NCBI GenBank assembly: GCA_964243985.1
Contig: CAXTHJ010000002.1
Location: 1 to 64,000, forward strand
Source: CAIOYC01 sp964243985
GTDB lineage: Bacteria; Pseudomonadota; Alphaproteobacteria; Caulobacterales; Caulobacteraceae
Direction: 5' to 3'
Length of the DNA: 64,000 bases
Below the pieces are notes generated by a model, which saw nothing but the letters and a program-made list of their open reading frames with translations, had not been told where the DNA came from and did not search any database. The translations under genes and the position numbers were made by a program. Of this stretch, positions 16,928-24,609 are shown one piece after another; position 1 is the stretch's first letter; the number at the start of each line of letters is the position of its first letter.

Positions 16928-17175
16928 GGAATAACTCCTGCATCGCGCAACGCTTTCACTTGCGCCATTGCAAGCTCGTGATCGACTGGCCGATCAGGGT
17001 TCCAGCCATGTGGGTTTTTAGGCCAAGGGGTGCGGTCAATCATCCGTTGGGACAAGTCGTTCCCGCGCCCGAAATTCCACGCTTTTCGGAGTCGGCTCTC
17101 GAACAGTATTTTTCCAATTTCGAAATCGGACAGGCCGGGCGCGGATAAGGCGGTGGGCTGGTTAGCGGGGGTCAT
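16924..17175 (-). CDS. hypothetical phage protein
   Basis: 83 aa, including a DNHLSQ-like segment NDLSQRMIDRTPWPKNPHGW. 4-bp overlaps on both sides place it in the leftward operon. No recognised family. Confidence 0.5.
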   Translation of the reverse strand: MTPANQPTALSAPGLSDFEIGKILFESRLRKAWNFGRGNDLSQRMIDRTPWPKNPHGWNPDRPVDHELAMAQVKALRDAGVIP

Positions 17176-17465
17176 GGGCGCCCTCCAGTTCGGTCTAAAG
17201 CCTTCCCGAGCAACCGCATGTGATGGTCTAGCTGGCCGTCACCTGACCATATGTTGTAGAGGTCACGAGCAAGGGATTCGATGTCGGGGGCGACCACCTC
17301 CAGCTTCGGCTTCCCAAAGGACCGGATGACGGTCACCTCAACCTCGATCAATTCAACATCGTCGTCATCGTAGGACGTGGCGAGAAGTTGGCGGGCGCGC
17401 TCAACGTCGTCCGACGAGGAGACGTTCATGGAGCCGTCATTGTATTGACGTGCGATGCACCTCAC
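17172..17465 (-). CDS. hypothetical phage protein
   Basis: 97 aa. The N-terminal part has a run of acidic residues (ATSYDDDDVELIEVEVTV). No family recognised. An alternative internal Met at residue 13 is possible. 4-bp overlaps with both neighbours. Confidence 0.5.
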   Translation of the reverse strand: MRCIARQYNDGSMNVSSSDDVERARQLLATSYDDDDVELIEVEVTVIRSFGKPKLEVVAPDIESLARDLYNIWSGDGQLDHHMRLLGKALDRTGGRP

Positions 17466-18064
17466 GACTTCACCTCCCGCGCTGCGCGGAGGGCGTTTAG
17501 GGCTTTAGTGCCTCCATCATTTGCCAGAGCGTGACGACCCGCGTCACCTTCACTGTGGATTAGCCGAGCGAGCCGGGCCTGTTCACCATACCATTGCAGC
17601 GCCCTCTCCAGCTTGCGGATGCGGGCTCGCAGGGCGTCGAACGCCTTGATGATCGGGCGCGCGCCATTCCAGTTGCCGGGCTCGCCGGTCGCGCCAGTGA
17701 TGTGCTGATAAGCTTCGTGGAGCGACGACCTGTGGCAGCGGGCTTCCATGGCCCAGCTTTCGGCCTGCTGGCGCAGGTTGGCGTTCTCCGCCCCCAACTC
17801 CCGCGCTCGGCGCGCTTGGGCGATGAGGGCTAGGACGGCGGGCGGGGCGAAGGTGACGATGTGGGCGGAATTGGCGGAATACCTGGTATTTGCTTCGTCG
17901 CTAAAATCGACGCCAACTTCGAAGTGGACAACAACATCTGCCACTTTTGGCCATGCTGCTTTAGACGGTCCAATCCAAATGTTGCGTTGAGTAGTTTCCT
18001 TGATCCAAGGCCCCGGCGTCGCCGCCTTCGCCACAGCCTCCATCTTATCGAGGTCGAGGGTCAT
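17462..18064 (-). CDS. Ead/Ea22-like phage protein
   Basis: 200 aa beginning MTLDLDKMEAVAKAATPGPW, the N-terminal signature of Ead/Ea22-like proteins. These sit in the leftward accessory-early region of lambdoid phages. A coiled-coil stretch spans about residues 85-115 (ARRARELGAENANLRQQAES). The function of the family is poorly known; lambda Ea22 is linked to the lysis-lysogeny balance under some conditions. Confidence 0.65.
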   Translation of the reverse strand: MTLDLDKMEAVAKAATPGPWIKETTQRNIWIGPSKAAWPKVADVVVHFEVGVDFSDEANTRYSANSAHIVTFAPPAVLALIAQARRARELGAENANLRQQAESWAMEARCHRSSLHEAYQHITGATGEPGNWNGARPIIKAFDALRARIRKLERALQWYGEQARLARLIHSEGDAGRHALANDGGTKALNALRAAREVKS

Positions 18065-18430
18065 CTATTCTCCCTCCTCTTGCTGGATGAGGGCGTCTCC
18101 GAGAGCGATGGCTTTGCGGGCTCCGTTGAGCGTCGCGAGGCCGGGGACATTCAGGGTTCCGGCGCGCTCCATTGGCTCTAGAAGAGCGACAAGGTGCTGT
18201 AATTCCTTCAGCAACTCAGGCGCGGCGGCGATCAGTTTGGCGTCTTGCTCCGGCCTTATCGAAGTGACCTCGCAAATGACATCGGCCATGATCCCGTTCT
18301 TCGGATCACCCTCAAAGGCGCAAACCGATATGTCATCGTCACCGTCATCGACCACGGACCATGTGATCGGAAAGTTTTCGTCGCTATAGGGGGCCGTATG
18401 CTTCCCCGCCCCTTGCTCATCAGCGCTCAT
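18065..18430 (-). CDS. hypothetical phage protein (AKLIAAAPELL type)
   Basis: 121 aa. The motif DAKLIAAAPELLKELQHLV is shared by many phage early proteins of the Ea22 neighbourhood. I start at the internal Met (18430) because AAGGAG lies 9 nt upstream; the longer frame has no ribosome site. Confidence 0.6.
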   Translation of the reverse strand: MSADEQGAGKHTAPYSDENFPITWSVVDDGDDDISVCAFEGDPKNGIMADVICEVTSIRPEQDAKLIAAAPELLKELQHLVALLEPMERAGTLNVPGLATLNGARKAIALGDALIQQEEGE

Positions 18431-18671
18431 GGGTGGCTCCTTGGGCGAGACGGGATGCGTGAGCGGTGCGGCAAACATCCATCAGCGTCGGCCACCACGT
18501 CGGATTTTCCGTCACGGGGCCGAGCGGGCGACCGCTGAACCGGCGCCCTATGGAGCCGTGCGAGAGGCCGTAGACCGAGCGGAACACCGCGTCCGTGTTC
18601 GGGACTTCGACGCAGCCCGCGCCGTCCTCGGCTTCGATGTAGAGCTTGCGCTGGTTTTGCTGCTCGGCCAT
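18420..18671 (-). CDS. hypothetical phage protein, first gene of leftward operon
   Basis: 83 aa from Met at 18671 (GGGAGACCGGCC-ATG). It has a compact fold with a possible HTH-like middle (TDAVFRSVYGLSHGSIGRRFSG). As the first leftward gene after the OL-like operators it sits where lambda encodes N, but I see no arginine-rich RNA-binding motif, so an antiterminator role is not supported. Confidence 0.55.
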   Translation of the reverse strand: MAEQQNQRKLYIEAEDGAGCVEVPNTDAVFRSVYGLSHGSIGRRFSGRPLGPVTENPTWWPTLMDVCRTAHASRLAQGATHER

Positions 18672-18699
18672 GGCCGGTCTCCCCTTGGTATGGGAGATT

Positions 18700-18780
18700 G
18701 TGCGCACGACGCACGAACTCTGTCAAATTAAAACGTGCGCCCCGCGCACATTTGTGCAAGGAACCGTTTGCTCGGCGCAC
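18700..18780. promoter_or_regulatory. OL-like operator cluster (three GTGCG-N5-CGCAC sites)
   Basis: Two perfect 15-bp sites, GTGCGCACGACGCAC at 18700-18714 and GTGCGCCCCGCGCAC at 18735-18749, plus one with a degenerate left half at 18766-18780 (GTTTG-N5-CGCAC). They occupy the divergent region between the leftward early operon (start 18671) and the rightward winged-helix gene (start 18828). The same sites flank the repressor start, so the local CI-like repressor and/or Cro is the likely binder. Confidence 0.72.
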
Positions 18781-18827
18781 TTGAGGGGTGACGAAGCAGC
18801 AGCCATTATCGCCTGGGAGGTTGAAGA

Positions 18828-20237
18828 ATGCACACGTACCGGCTTGAATTTACAGCGCCAAAGTTGGACGAGACCGCACTGCGAGAGTTGTTGGAGGCGC
18901 AATATCAGGCTCGTGGGCTTACCATCACAAGAGACGTGATTGCGGCCTCCTCGATCAAGTACGTCGAACAGTTCAAGGGGATCGATGAAGAGATTATGCG
19001 TTTGCTGAGCGACCAACAACCGTGGAGGCAAGGAAAGCTCATCGAGGTCACTGGGAAGCCGAGAGTTAACATCGCCCGGCGACTGGGCTCCCTGCTCCAG
19101 CGTGGCGCGATCCAGAAGGTTATGCATGGCGTCTATATTGTAAAGGGTGCCCCTCCACCTGATCCGGCCGCAATCATACCAAAGGAGACGAGTCACGCTA
19201 ACCGTCAGCGTGAGGTGCTTGATCGCCTTTCTGTACCCAAAAGTGCAATCAACCTGCGGGACGAGATGCGCATTTCCCGCCAAGCTATCGAACAGATGCT
19301 GAGCAAAATGGAAAGGCGCGGATCCATAAAAAGGGTGCGCACCCCACGGGAGCGGGGCGCTTACCTTTACATGAGGGCCGAGGTAGATGTTAGGGAGGCG
19401 CTGAAGGGCAGAACCCCAGATGTTCGTTATGGGACCGTCAAAGCCAAAGTTCTATCTTCCTTGCTTCCGGGAAGAATTTGTAACCAAGATGACATTGCGA
19501 CCGTGGCGATTACCAGCAAGTCTGCGATCGGTCAGTATCTAGCCAAATTGGAATCTGAAGGTCTCGTGCATACGTTTCCAATAGGTAAAAGGAAGTATGC
19601 TACTATTCTACCAAAAGGTCTTGAATCACCTTTGTACATTAACCAAAGCGCAAAAGCTGATGCCGCGCATGTCACAGAAGAGTTTGGTGCAAGAAGAATT
19701 CCGTTCATTCAAACGTTGTACATAATGGGCGAGTCGAGAACCATCGATATCACCGACGCCTTAACTGATCGCGAGTTGGGCGATCAATCATTGTCCGGGC
19801 AGATCATGAGGCAATTGGTGCAATCAGAGATGGCAGAACAAGCATCGGCTGAACAGGAGAGGCATCCCACCTATCAACTGACGGCCAAGGGTCGCTTCGT
19901 CGCAGAGATGCTCAACGGGGATAAATCGCCTCCGTCTAGATCAGAAATCGTCGCTCGGATTGAGGAGAGAAGACTTAAACGTACAGCCGCGCTCAAGGAG
20001 CGGGTCAGGAGCAGCCCAGCGGCGCGCGGGAGCGCCCAATCAGGCTTAATGGAGATGCTCAAATCAACCGGTCCGATGACTTCGGCCGAGCTTTTCATAA
20101 ACTCCACACCTCGCTTTAACAACGCGGGAAGTGTTACTAACGCTCTCAAAGAGCTTTTTCGACGGGGCGACGTGAATTACGATATTAAGACGATTGACGG
20201 CAGGGATGTGCGGGTTTGGAAGCGAGTGATTAAGTAA
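18828..20237 (+). CDS. protein of about five tandem winged-helix modules
   Basis: 469 aa, not matched to a named family. Five winged-helix-like units can be delineated at about residues 50-106, 122-186, 200-265, 288-362 and 402-469. Each has an L/I-rich helix, a turn helix and a basic or aromatic wing (for example NIARRLGSLLQRGAIQKV, AIEQMLSKMERRGSIKRV, IGQYLAKLESEGLVHTF). Codon use is noticeably AT-richer than the flanking genes, indicating recent transfer. It is transcribed away from the OL-like operators and converges on the repressor with an 8-bp 3' overlap, the position of rex in lambda. It could be a lysogeny regulator or an exclusion factor; neither is shown. Confidence 0.75.
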   Translation: MHTYRLEFTAPKLDETALRELLEAQYQARGLTITRDVIAASSIKYVEQFKGIDEEIMRLLSDQQPWRQGKLIEVTGKPRVNIARRLGSLLQRGAIQKVMHGVYIVKGAPPPDPAAIIPKETSHANRQREVLDRLSVPKSAINLRDEMRISRQAIEQMLSKMERRGSIKRVRTPRERGAYLYMRAEVDVREALKGRTPDVRYGTVKAKVLSSLLPGRICNQDDIATVAITSKSAIGQYLAKLESEGLVHTFPIGKRKYATILPKGLESPLYINQSAKADAAHVTEEFGARRIPFIQTLYIMGESRTIDITDALTDRELGDQSLSGQIMRQLVQSEMAEQASAEQERHPTYQLTAKGRFVAEMLNGDKSPPSRSEIVARIEERRLKRTAALKERVRSSPAARGSAQSGLMEMLKSTGPMTSAELFINSTPRFNNAGSVTNALKELFRRGDVNYDIKTIDGRDVRVWKRVIK

Positions 20238-20853
20238 TCTTCGACTTAACTGGTCGCGCGCTCGTCAGGGCAACATCTAATATCATAGGCGCGTTTGGGC
20301 TTTCGAGATTGTAACGGTTATCTCCCACTGGAATGACCCTTTTAACCAAACCTATTCCATCTTCAGTTTCGACTACGCACATCTTCTGTTCGAATTCACC
20401 TGGGTTAATCCTTGGGCTTCCCCGAACGACAATTATGTCGCCCTCTTCATAGATCGGATAACAAGAGTCACCTTTGATCTCGAATGCGACGGCATCAAAC
20501 CAGGTTCCTGGAACTTCGACAAACTTAGGAGCGCCTTCAGCAAGAGCTTCTACGCGCGTACCTGCCCCCACGTAACCATCAACCCTCGCCATCCGTGTGA
20601 AGGTGTCGCCATACAAGATGAAAGCTGGCGTTTTCCCGAATAGCTGACCGGCACGATCCAAGACGCCCGGGGGAATTGGATGTTCCCCGGACTCGTATTT
20701 GGATACCATTGATCTATCGATTAGGAGTTCTACGCCTAGTTCATCTTGGCTCATCTTTGCCCCTTTTCGGAGCTGTCGCAGCCGACCGCCAGGCGTAGTC
20801 GCCGGAACTGGCGATGCCGGCCTGCCTTTGCCACGTGTGGCCGATTCGTTCAT
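20230..20853 (-). CDS. CI/LexA-type phage repressor
   Basis: 207 aa from Met at 20853; a longer frame from 20904 would run through the operators. An N-terminal Cro/C1 HTH (LRQLRKGAKMSQDELGVELL...SMVSKYESGEHPIP, residues about 25-62) is followed by a peptidase S24 domain. That domain has an Ala97-Gly98 cleavage site (VGAGT), a nucleophile Ser130 (KGDSCYP) and Lys171 (GLVKRVIP). It should maintain lysogeny and self-cleave with RecA during SOS. Gene is AT-richer than average. Confidence 0.88.
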   Translation of the reverse strand: MNESATRGKGRPASPVPATTPGGRLRQLRKGAKMSQDELGVELLIDRSMVSKYESGEHPIPPGVLDRAGQLFGKTPAFILYGDTFTRMARVDGYVGAGTRVEALAEGAPKFVEVPGTWFDAVAFEIKGDSCYPIYEEGDIIVVRGSPRINPGEFEQKMCVVETEDGIGLVKRVIPVGDNRYNLESPNAPMILDVALTSARPVKSKIT

Positions 20854-20874
20854 AGCAAAGGGTATGCGACAAGT

Positions 20875-20937
20875 GTGCGTTGAGCGCACGTGCGTATCCT
20901 TCACAAAAAGCTTGATCTATTCGTGCGTATAGCGCAC
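20875..20937. promoter_or_regulatory. OR-like operator cluster (three GTGCG-N5-CGCAC sites)
   Basis: Perfect 15-bp sites at 20875-20889 (GTGCGTTGAGCGCAC) and 20923-20937 (GTGCGTATAGCGCAC), with a degenerate one abutting the first at 20890-20904 (GTGCG-N5-TTCAC). They lie between the divergent repressor (20853) and Cro-like (20946) starts. Three sites here and three at 18700-18780, about 2.2 kb apart, parallel lambda OR and OL. Confidence 0.75.
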
Positions 20938-20945
20938 AAAGCGGA

Positions 20946-21197
20946 ATGGATTGCGTCGAGACACCCATTCGCTTTCTTCGCCGCGTTGTGTTTGATGACG
21001 CCACGCAGAAAGACATTGCCGATATTGGTGGCGTTAGTCGCTCGCGCGTCTCCAGGTACGAAAGTGGCCGGGAGTCTCCCCCGTATGACTTTCTTGTAAG
21101 GCTGCGCGAAGAGGCGGATCGGCGCGGGCGAACGTTCCCTGCTGATTGGTTTTTTCAAGTCCCTTTGAAAACACATCATACGGAGCGGGGCGCCTGA
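20946..21197 (+). CDS. Cro-like helix-turn-helix protein
   Basis: 83 aa single XRE-type HTH (ATQKDIADIGGVSRSRVSRYESGRESPP, residues about 19-46). First gene rightward of the OR-like operators and divergent from the repressor, the position of cro. It would repress the lysogenic promoter in lytic growth. Stop overlaps the next ATG (TGATG). Confidence 0.78.
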   Translation: MDCVETPIRFLRRVVFDDATQKDIADIGGVSRSRVSRYESGRESPPYDFLVRLREEADRRGRTFPADWFFQVPLKTHHTERGA

Positions 21198-21547
21198 TGT
21201 CCGACCCCATCATCCCCATGGCGATGATGACGGCTGGCGCTTTCGGCGCTGGCTTTGGCGCGTGCTGGCTCTGGCAGATGCGCCCGTCTTTGGAGCGGGA
21301 ATACGCGCGCTCGGAACTGATCGGAGAACTGAACGGCGACATCGCGCTGCTTCGCCGTGAGTGTTTGCGCCTCGCCGTAAAGCTGCGCCCGTTCGAGCGC
21401 CGCCGTGGTGCGCGGGGCCGGTTCGTTTCGCGCAAAGCTTCGGCTCAATCGCGATCCCCTGCAGATATCTACGATGACGTGCTGCCGTGCCCGGCCAAGA
21501 CGCCTTGGGCTGCAGCGGTCACCCATTCGGAGGTGGCGTCATGCTGA
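21197..21547 (+). CDS. small membrane-anchored phage protein
   Basis: 116 aa from the ATG that overlaps the cro stop. One N-terminal membrane segment (MAMMTAGAFGAGFGACWLW, residues about 8-26) is followed by a short coiled coil and a basic stretch (RPFERRRGARGRFVSRK). No family recognised. Confidence 0.6.
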   Translation: MSDPIIPMAMMTAGAFGAGFGACWLWQMRPSLEREYARSELIGELNGDIALLRRECLRLAVKLRPFERRRGARGRFVSRKASAQSRSPADIYDDVLPCPAKTPWAAAVTHSEVASC

Positions 21548-21948
21548 CCTCCACCCTCCATCACATGGCGCCATTGCCCCCCGGCGTGCGTGTGAGCCCT
21601 GACGGCCGGATCAGCCCCCCCGACGCGGCCGTCAGGGCAACCCTATTCGGCGTCCGTCGCCGTAAACCTGCCCATCTGGGCCGTTTCCTCCCAACTCCCC
21701 CGGTCTTCGGATCGGGGAGTTTTTCAGCCGGAGGGGAGGGTGGTCGCCAAACCACCTCTCGATCGAAGTTCGTAACTAACCGCCAGCCGAAGCAGCCGCC
21801 AAGCTGTCTTTGGGTCTTCTATCGCCAAGCCCACCGCAGCCGCCAAGTTGCGCCGAGCCGCTTCCATGTAATCGCTACGGTGAACCAATTTAGCCGGTCC
21901 CAAGTGGCCGGCGACAACCGCGCCGCCGCGCCACGAGGAGCAATCTAG
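21541..21948 (+). CDS. uncertain small phage frame reading across a terminator
   Basis: From ATG 21541 the frame opens plausibly (MLTSTLHHMAPLPPGVRVSP) and overlaps the previous gene, but the codons after about 21720 look out of frame. Two strong hairpins lie inside: an 11-bp stem at 21598-21636 and the terminator at 21693-21725. The true product may be short, truncated or absent. Confidence 0.3.
   Translation: MLTSTLHHMAPLPPGVRVSPDGRISPPDAAVRATLFGVRRRKPAHLGRFLPTPPVFGSGSFSAGGEGGRQTTSRSKFVTNRQPKQPPSCLWVFYRQAHRSRQVAPSRFHVIATVNQFSRSQVAGDNRAAAPRGAI
21693..21725 (+). terminator. intrinsic terminator with UUCG tetraloop
   Basis: Stem AACTCCCC / GGGGAGTT (21693-21700 with 21714-21721), one bulged C, inner stem GGTC/GATC closed by a C(UUCG)G loop, then a T tract to 21724. 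A very stable rho-independent terminator for the rightward early transcript, like lambda tR1. Genes downstream continue on the same strand, so readthrough or a second promoter is needed. Confidence 0.8.
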
Positions 21949-21966
21949 TGGGGCAGTCAGTGGCAA
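21724..21966 (-). CDS. possible minus-strand small gene
   Basis: 80 aa (or 47 from Met at 21867). The C-terminal half, MEAARRNLAAAVGLAIEDPK and following residues, reads like a real helical protein and its stop abuts the terminator. It opposes the early operon and overlaps both the GTG start of the next gene and the uncertain plus-strand frame, so only one can be real in part. Confidence 0.3.
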   Translation of the reverse strand: MPLTAPLDCSSWRGGAVVAGHLGPAKLVHRSDYMEAARRNLAAAVGLAIEDPKTAWRLLRLAVSYELRSRGGLATTLPSG

Positions 21967-22394
21967 TCTCTCATCGTTTTATCGGAAAATCCTCATCGCG
22001 CGTCGCGGGAGCTAAGGCCACTTGGCGCCAATACGTGCGCGAGCGTTGGCCGCGCGATCCGCAGGGCGAAGCGCGGGCGGAGTGGGGTCTGACAGAGTGG
22101 GAAGCGCGCAGCGTCGCCTACGGTCAAATCTCCCAAGCCACGGAGGACAAAATCCTTCGGCACAAAAACGGCGGCGTGATGCTGGCGTTCGACGTCTTCC
22201 TCATGCGATTTTCCATCACCTGTCACGATCTGGCCGATCAATTAGAAAAGGAGGCCGAACTTGAGCGTCTCCATAGGGAAGCTGAAACACTCGCTCGCCG
22301 CCGCGTGGCGCTCCGCCTCGCGCCTGATCGCAGCCTGGACGAAACGCAGACTGAAGTAAGCGCCTTCGCGCCCAAGCGGGGGGTGGGCGAATGA
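21948..22394 (+). CDS. hypothetical phage early protein
   Basis: 148 aa, GTG start with GAGGAG 7 nt upstream. Contains a possible HTH (GLTEWEARSVAYGQISQATEDKIL) followed by a C-terminal coiled coil (LADQLEKEAELERLHREAE). It may bind DNA, but no family is recognised. Overlaps the next gene by 4 bp. Confidence 0.65.
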   Translation: MGQSVAISHRFIGKSSSRVAGAKATWRQYVRERWPRDPQGEARAEWGLTEWEARSVAYGQISQATEDKILRHKNGGVMLAFDVFLMRFSITCHDLADQLEKEAELERLHREAETLARRRVALRLAPDRSLDETQTEVSAFAPKRGVGE

Positions 22395-22642
22395 AGCCGA
22401 TCATCATCACCGCCCGTATCGACCGGCCCTTACGTTGGCTTGCCTGCTTGGTGGCCTATTCGGGCGCCGTCATCCTCATCGTGCAGGCTGTCGAGGAGTT
22501 GATAGCAACCGGCCGGTTAGCATCGTCCGGGAAGGCGGAGGTTCTGTCACCATTTGAGGTGGCGACCTTCTTGGGTTGGCTGTCCTGCGTCGCGGTCACG
22601 ACTTTTCCGCTCATCAAATACTCGAAGGAGCCGCCGCAATGA
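22391..22642 (+). CDS. small two-TM membrane protein
   Basis: 83 aa with two hydrophobic segments (WLACLVAYSGAVILIVQAV and VATFLGWLSCVAVTTFPLI). ATGA overlaps with both neighbours. Function unknown. Confidence 0.6.
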   Translation: MKPIIITARIDRPLRWLACLVAYSGAVILIVQAVEELIATGRLASSGKAEVLSPFEVATFLGWLSCVAVTTFPLIKYSKEPPQ

Positions 22643-22878
22643 CCGGCGACCTCTTCACCATCACCGCCCCAACCCAGCCGGACGCCGTCCGCCGCCAGCC
22701 GTCAAATATCGAGCGCGCTGCGGCTGTGACCGCCTGCGCCCGCCGCTGGACAGGCAAGCCTCAACATCAGTGCAGTGTAGGCGGTGGAGACGCCGCTTAC
22801 AGCGCCAACAGCGGTCGGGATTGGCAGTGCGAACGCCATGTGCCGCCGACGTTCTTCGACTTTCGCAAACGAGCTTGA
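22639..22878 (+). CDS. hypothetical phage protein
   Basis: 79 aa beginning MTGDLFTITAPTQPD, start overlapping the previous stop. Three cysteines and several His residues are present but no clear zinc motif. No family recognised. Confidence 0.5.
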   Translation: MTGDLFTITAPTQPDAVRRQPSNIERAAAVTACARRWTGKPQHQCSVGGGDAAYSANSGRDWQCERHVPPTFFDFRKRA

Positions 22879-22926
22879 GACCGGGATCGCGCCGCCGGTT
22901 GCCGGGCGCGGATAAAGGAGGGGGCC

Positions 22927-23274
22927 GTGCGGCTCATCACTGACGTCTTGAGGGATATCCGCAGAGGAAAGGTGGTCGACGCCGCCTCTGAAAAATTGGC
23001 CGAGGTGGTCCGTGGAGTCATGGACACCGAGAAGGCCGGCTCGATCACCATCACCCTTTCGATCAAGCCGCGCTCAAAGGGCGATAACTGCCTTCTGATT
23101 CAGGCGAAGGTCGATGGAAAAATCCCGCAGGCCGACCTGCCGGACGCGATGTTCTTCGCCAATCTCGACGGCGATCTGCTCCGCGATGATCCAACCCAAA
23201 CCCGCATGTTCGCCGACGCGGGCGAGGTGATTGACCCGAAGACCGGCGAAATCCGTGAAAACATAGGAGCCTGA
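22927..23274 (+). CDS. phage protein upstream of DUF2303
   Basis: 115 aa, GTG start with an AAAGGAGG site about 6 nt upstream. The core GSITITLSIKPRSKGDNCLL is typical of small phage proteins that regularly precede DUF2303 genes. Function unknown; 5 bp before the DUF2303 start. Confidence 0.65.
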   Translation: MRLITDVLRDIRRGKVVDAASEKLAEVVRGVMDTEKAGSITITLSIKPRSKGDNCLLIQAKVDGKIPQADLPDAMFFANLDGDLLRDDPTQTRMFADAGEVIDPKTGEIRENIGA

Positions 23275-23279
23275 CGGCC

Positions 23280-24089
23280 ATGACCACCGAAGCACAATCA
23301 ATCGCCGATCTGGCAGTTAAGGCCAAGGGAGCCGCCGTCTTGGTGAAAAATGCAGACGGGCGAGAATTTCTCGTCACGCCTCACGATCAAGTTGTTCTGG
23401 AGGTCACGCCGCCGAATGGCGTGGACGAACTGCTTCCCGGCCACATCAAACAGAACGTTACTCTGCAGGCGGTCGAGAGCTTGATCGACTACGCCAACCG
23501 CTTCAAGGGCGTCAACTCAGTCTTGTTCGCCGACATCCAGGCAAGTTCGATTGCGGCGATCCTCGACTATCACGGGCCTGAAGCGCCGGCATTCGGCGCC
23601 CACAAGGCCCTGATGGCGCTTCCTTTCTCCGAGGAGTGGCGGCTTTGGACCGGGATCAGCGGCAAGCTGATGGGCCAGCTCGATTTCGCGCGGTTCATTG
23701 AGGAGAACGGCGGGGACATTGAAGCGCCTAGCGGCGCCGACGTGCTTGAGGCGATGCGAGACCTGCAGGCCAAGCGCAAGGTCAACTTCACCAAGGCCGT
23801 CCGCACCTCCAGCGACAACGAAAACTTCGAATTCACAGACGAGACGGAGATGAAGACGCGCGGCGGGGTGGAAATCCCAACCCGCTTCCTACTCAACATT
23901 CCGGTCTACTTCGGCGAGGCCCCGACCAACATCTACGCCTTCCTCCGGTGGAAGCTGGACGATGGGCAACTCACGCTCGGGGTCACGCTGAACCGCCCTG
24001 AGCATGTCCGGCAGGCAATCTTCAAGCAGATCGTCGCCGAGGCCGCCTTACGCACCGAGCTTCCCGCTATGTTCGGCAAGCTCGCCTGA
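23280..24089 (+). CDS. DUF2303 family protein
   Basis: 269 aa, full family length. Characteristic segments are VTLQAVESLIDYANRFK, SIAAILDYHG and the C-terminal VYFGEAPTNIYAFLRWKL. DUF2303 proteins are common in replication/recombination regions of phages. Their biochemical role is not established. Confidence 0.85.
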   Translation: MTTEAQSIADLAVKAKGAAVLVKNADGREFLVTPHDQVVLEVTPPNGVDELLPGHIKQNVTLQAVESLIDYANRFKGVNSVLFADIQASSIAAILDYHGPEAPAFGAHKALMALPFSEEWRLWTGISGKLMGQLDFARFIEENGGDIEAPSGADVLEAMRDLQAKRKVNFTKAVRTSSDNENFEFTDETEMKTRGGVEIPTRFLLNIPVYFGEAPTNIYAFLRWKLDDGQLTLGVTLNRPEHVRQAIFKQIVAEAALRTELPAMFGKLA

Positions 24090-24091
24090 CC

Positions 24092-24250
24092 ATGTCGGCC
24101 ACCGTCTCCAACCCCGCCGACATGAAGGCTGCTTTCGAGCGCCTTCAGCGCAAGGCCGCGTCCGGCGCGCCTGGTTCTCGCAAAGCTATGGAGGCGGTGA
24201 AAGCCGCCACCACGGCCGGGTTGAAGCACGCGCTGGGGAGGCTGCTTTGA
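24092..24250 (+). CDS. small hypothetical protein
   Basis: 52 aa, starting MSATVSNPADMKAAFERLQ and ending HALGRLL. 2 bp after DUF2303 and overlapping the nuclease start. Helical and basic; no family recognised. Confidence 0.5.
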   Translation: MSATVSNPADMKAAFERLQRKAASGAPGSRKAMEAVKAATTAGLKHALGRLL

Positions 24251-24609
24251 ATCACGACGAGCGCCGCCTTTCTATCGTGGTCGCCGATTTCCTGCGGGAG
24301 GCCGCGCCCAAGGGGCTGATCTGGTCCCACTTCCCGTCCGGTGAGCATCGTACCGAAAAGACTGGCGGCTTGCTGAAGCGGATGGGCTTGCGCCGCGGGG
24401 TGCCCGACTTCCTGTTCGTCCTTCCCGGCGGCGCAGCGGCCTTTATCGAACTGAAGATCGCCGCCGGGCGCCTGTCGCCTTTCCAAGTCGAGTTCCGAGA
24501 AAGTTGCGAACTAGCCGGCGCAAAGTGGGCGCTCTGCCGCTCCTTGGATGAGGTGATCGCGACGCTCGGTGGCTGGGGCGTGCGCCTACGGGCGAGGGTT
24601 GTCATATGA
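24247..24609 (+). CDS. VRR-NUC domain nuclease
   Basis: 120 aa from a TTG that overlaps the previous TGA. PD-(D/E)XK fold of the VRR-NUC type: GVPDFLFVLPGG supplies the Asp, FIELKIAAGRLSPFQ the ExK and Gln, and RTEKTGGLLKRMGLRRG the conserved N-terminal basic segment. Likely a Holliday-junction or flap-type DNA nuclease for phage recombination/replication. Overlaps the GP88-like gene by 4 bp. Confidence 0.85.
   Translation: MNHDERRLSIVVADFLREAAPKGLIWSHFPSGEHRTEKTGGLLKRMGLRRGVPDFLFVLPGGAAAFIELKIAAGRLSPFQVEFRESCELAGAKWALCRSLDEVIATLGGWGVRLRARVVI

Noticed and set aside
15215..18671. Anti-CRISPR or defence island among the leftward small genes
   Set aside because: Sizes fit, but no helix-turn-helix Aca partner or recognisable anti-CRISPR signature was seen, and Ea22-like genes explain the region as normal early genes.
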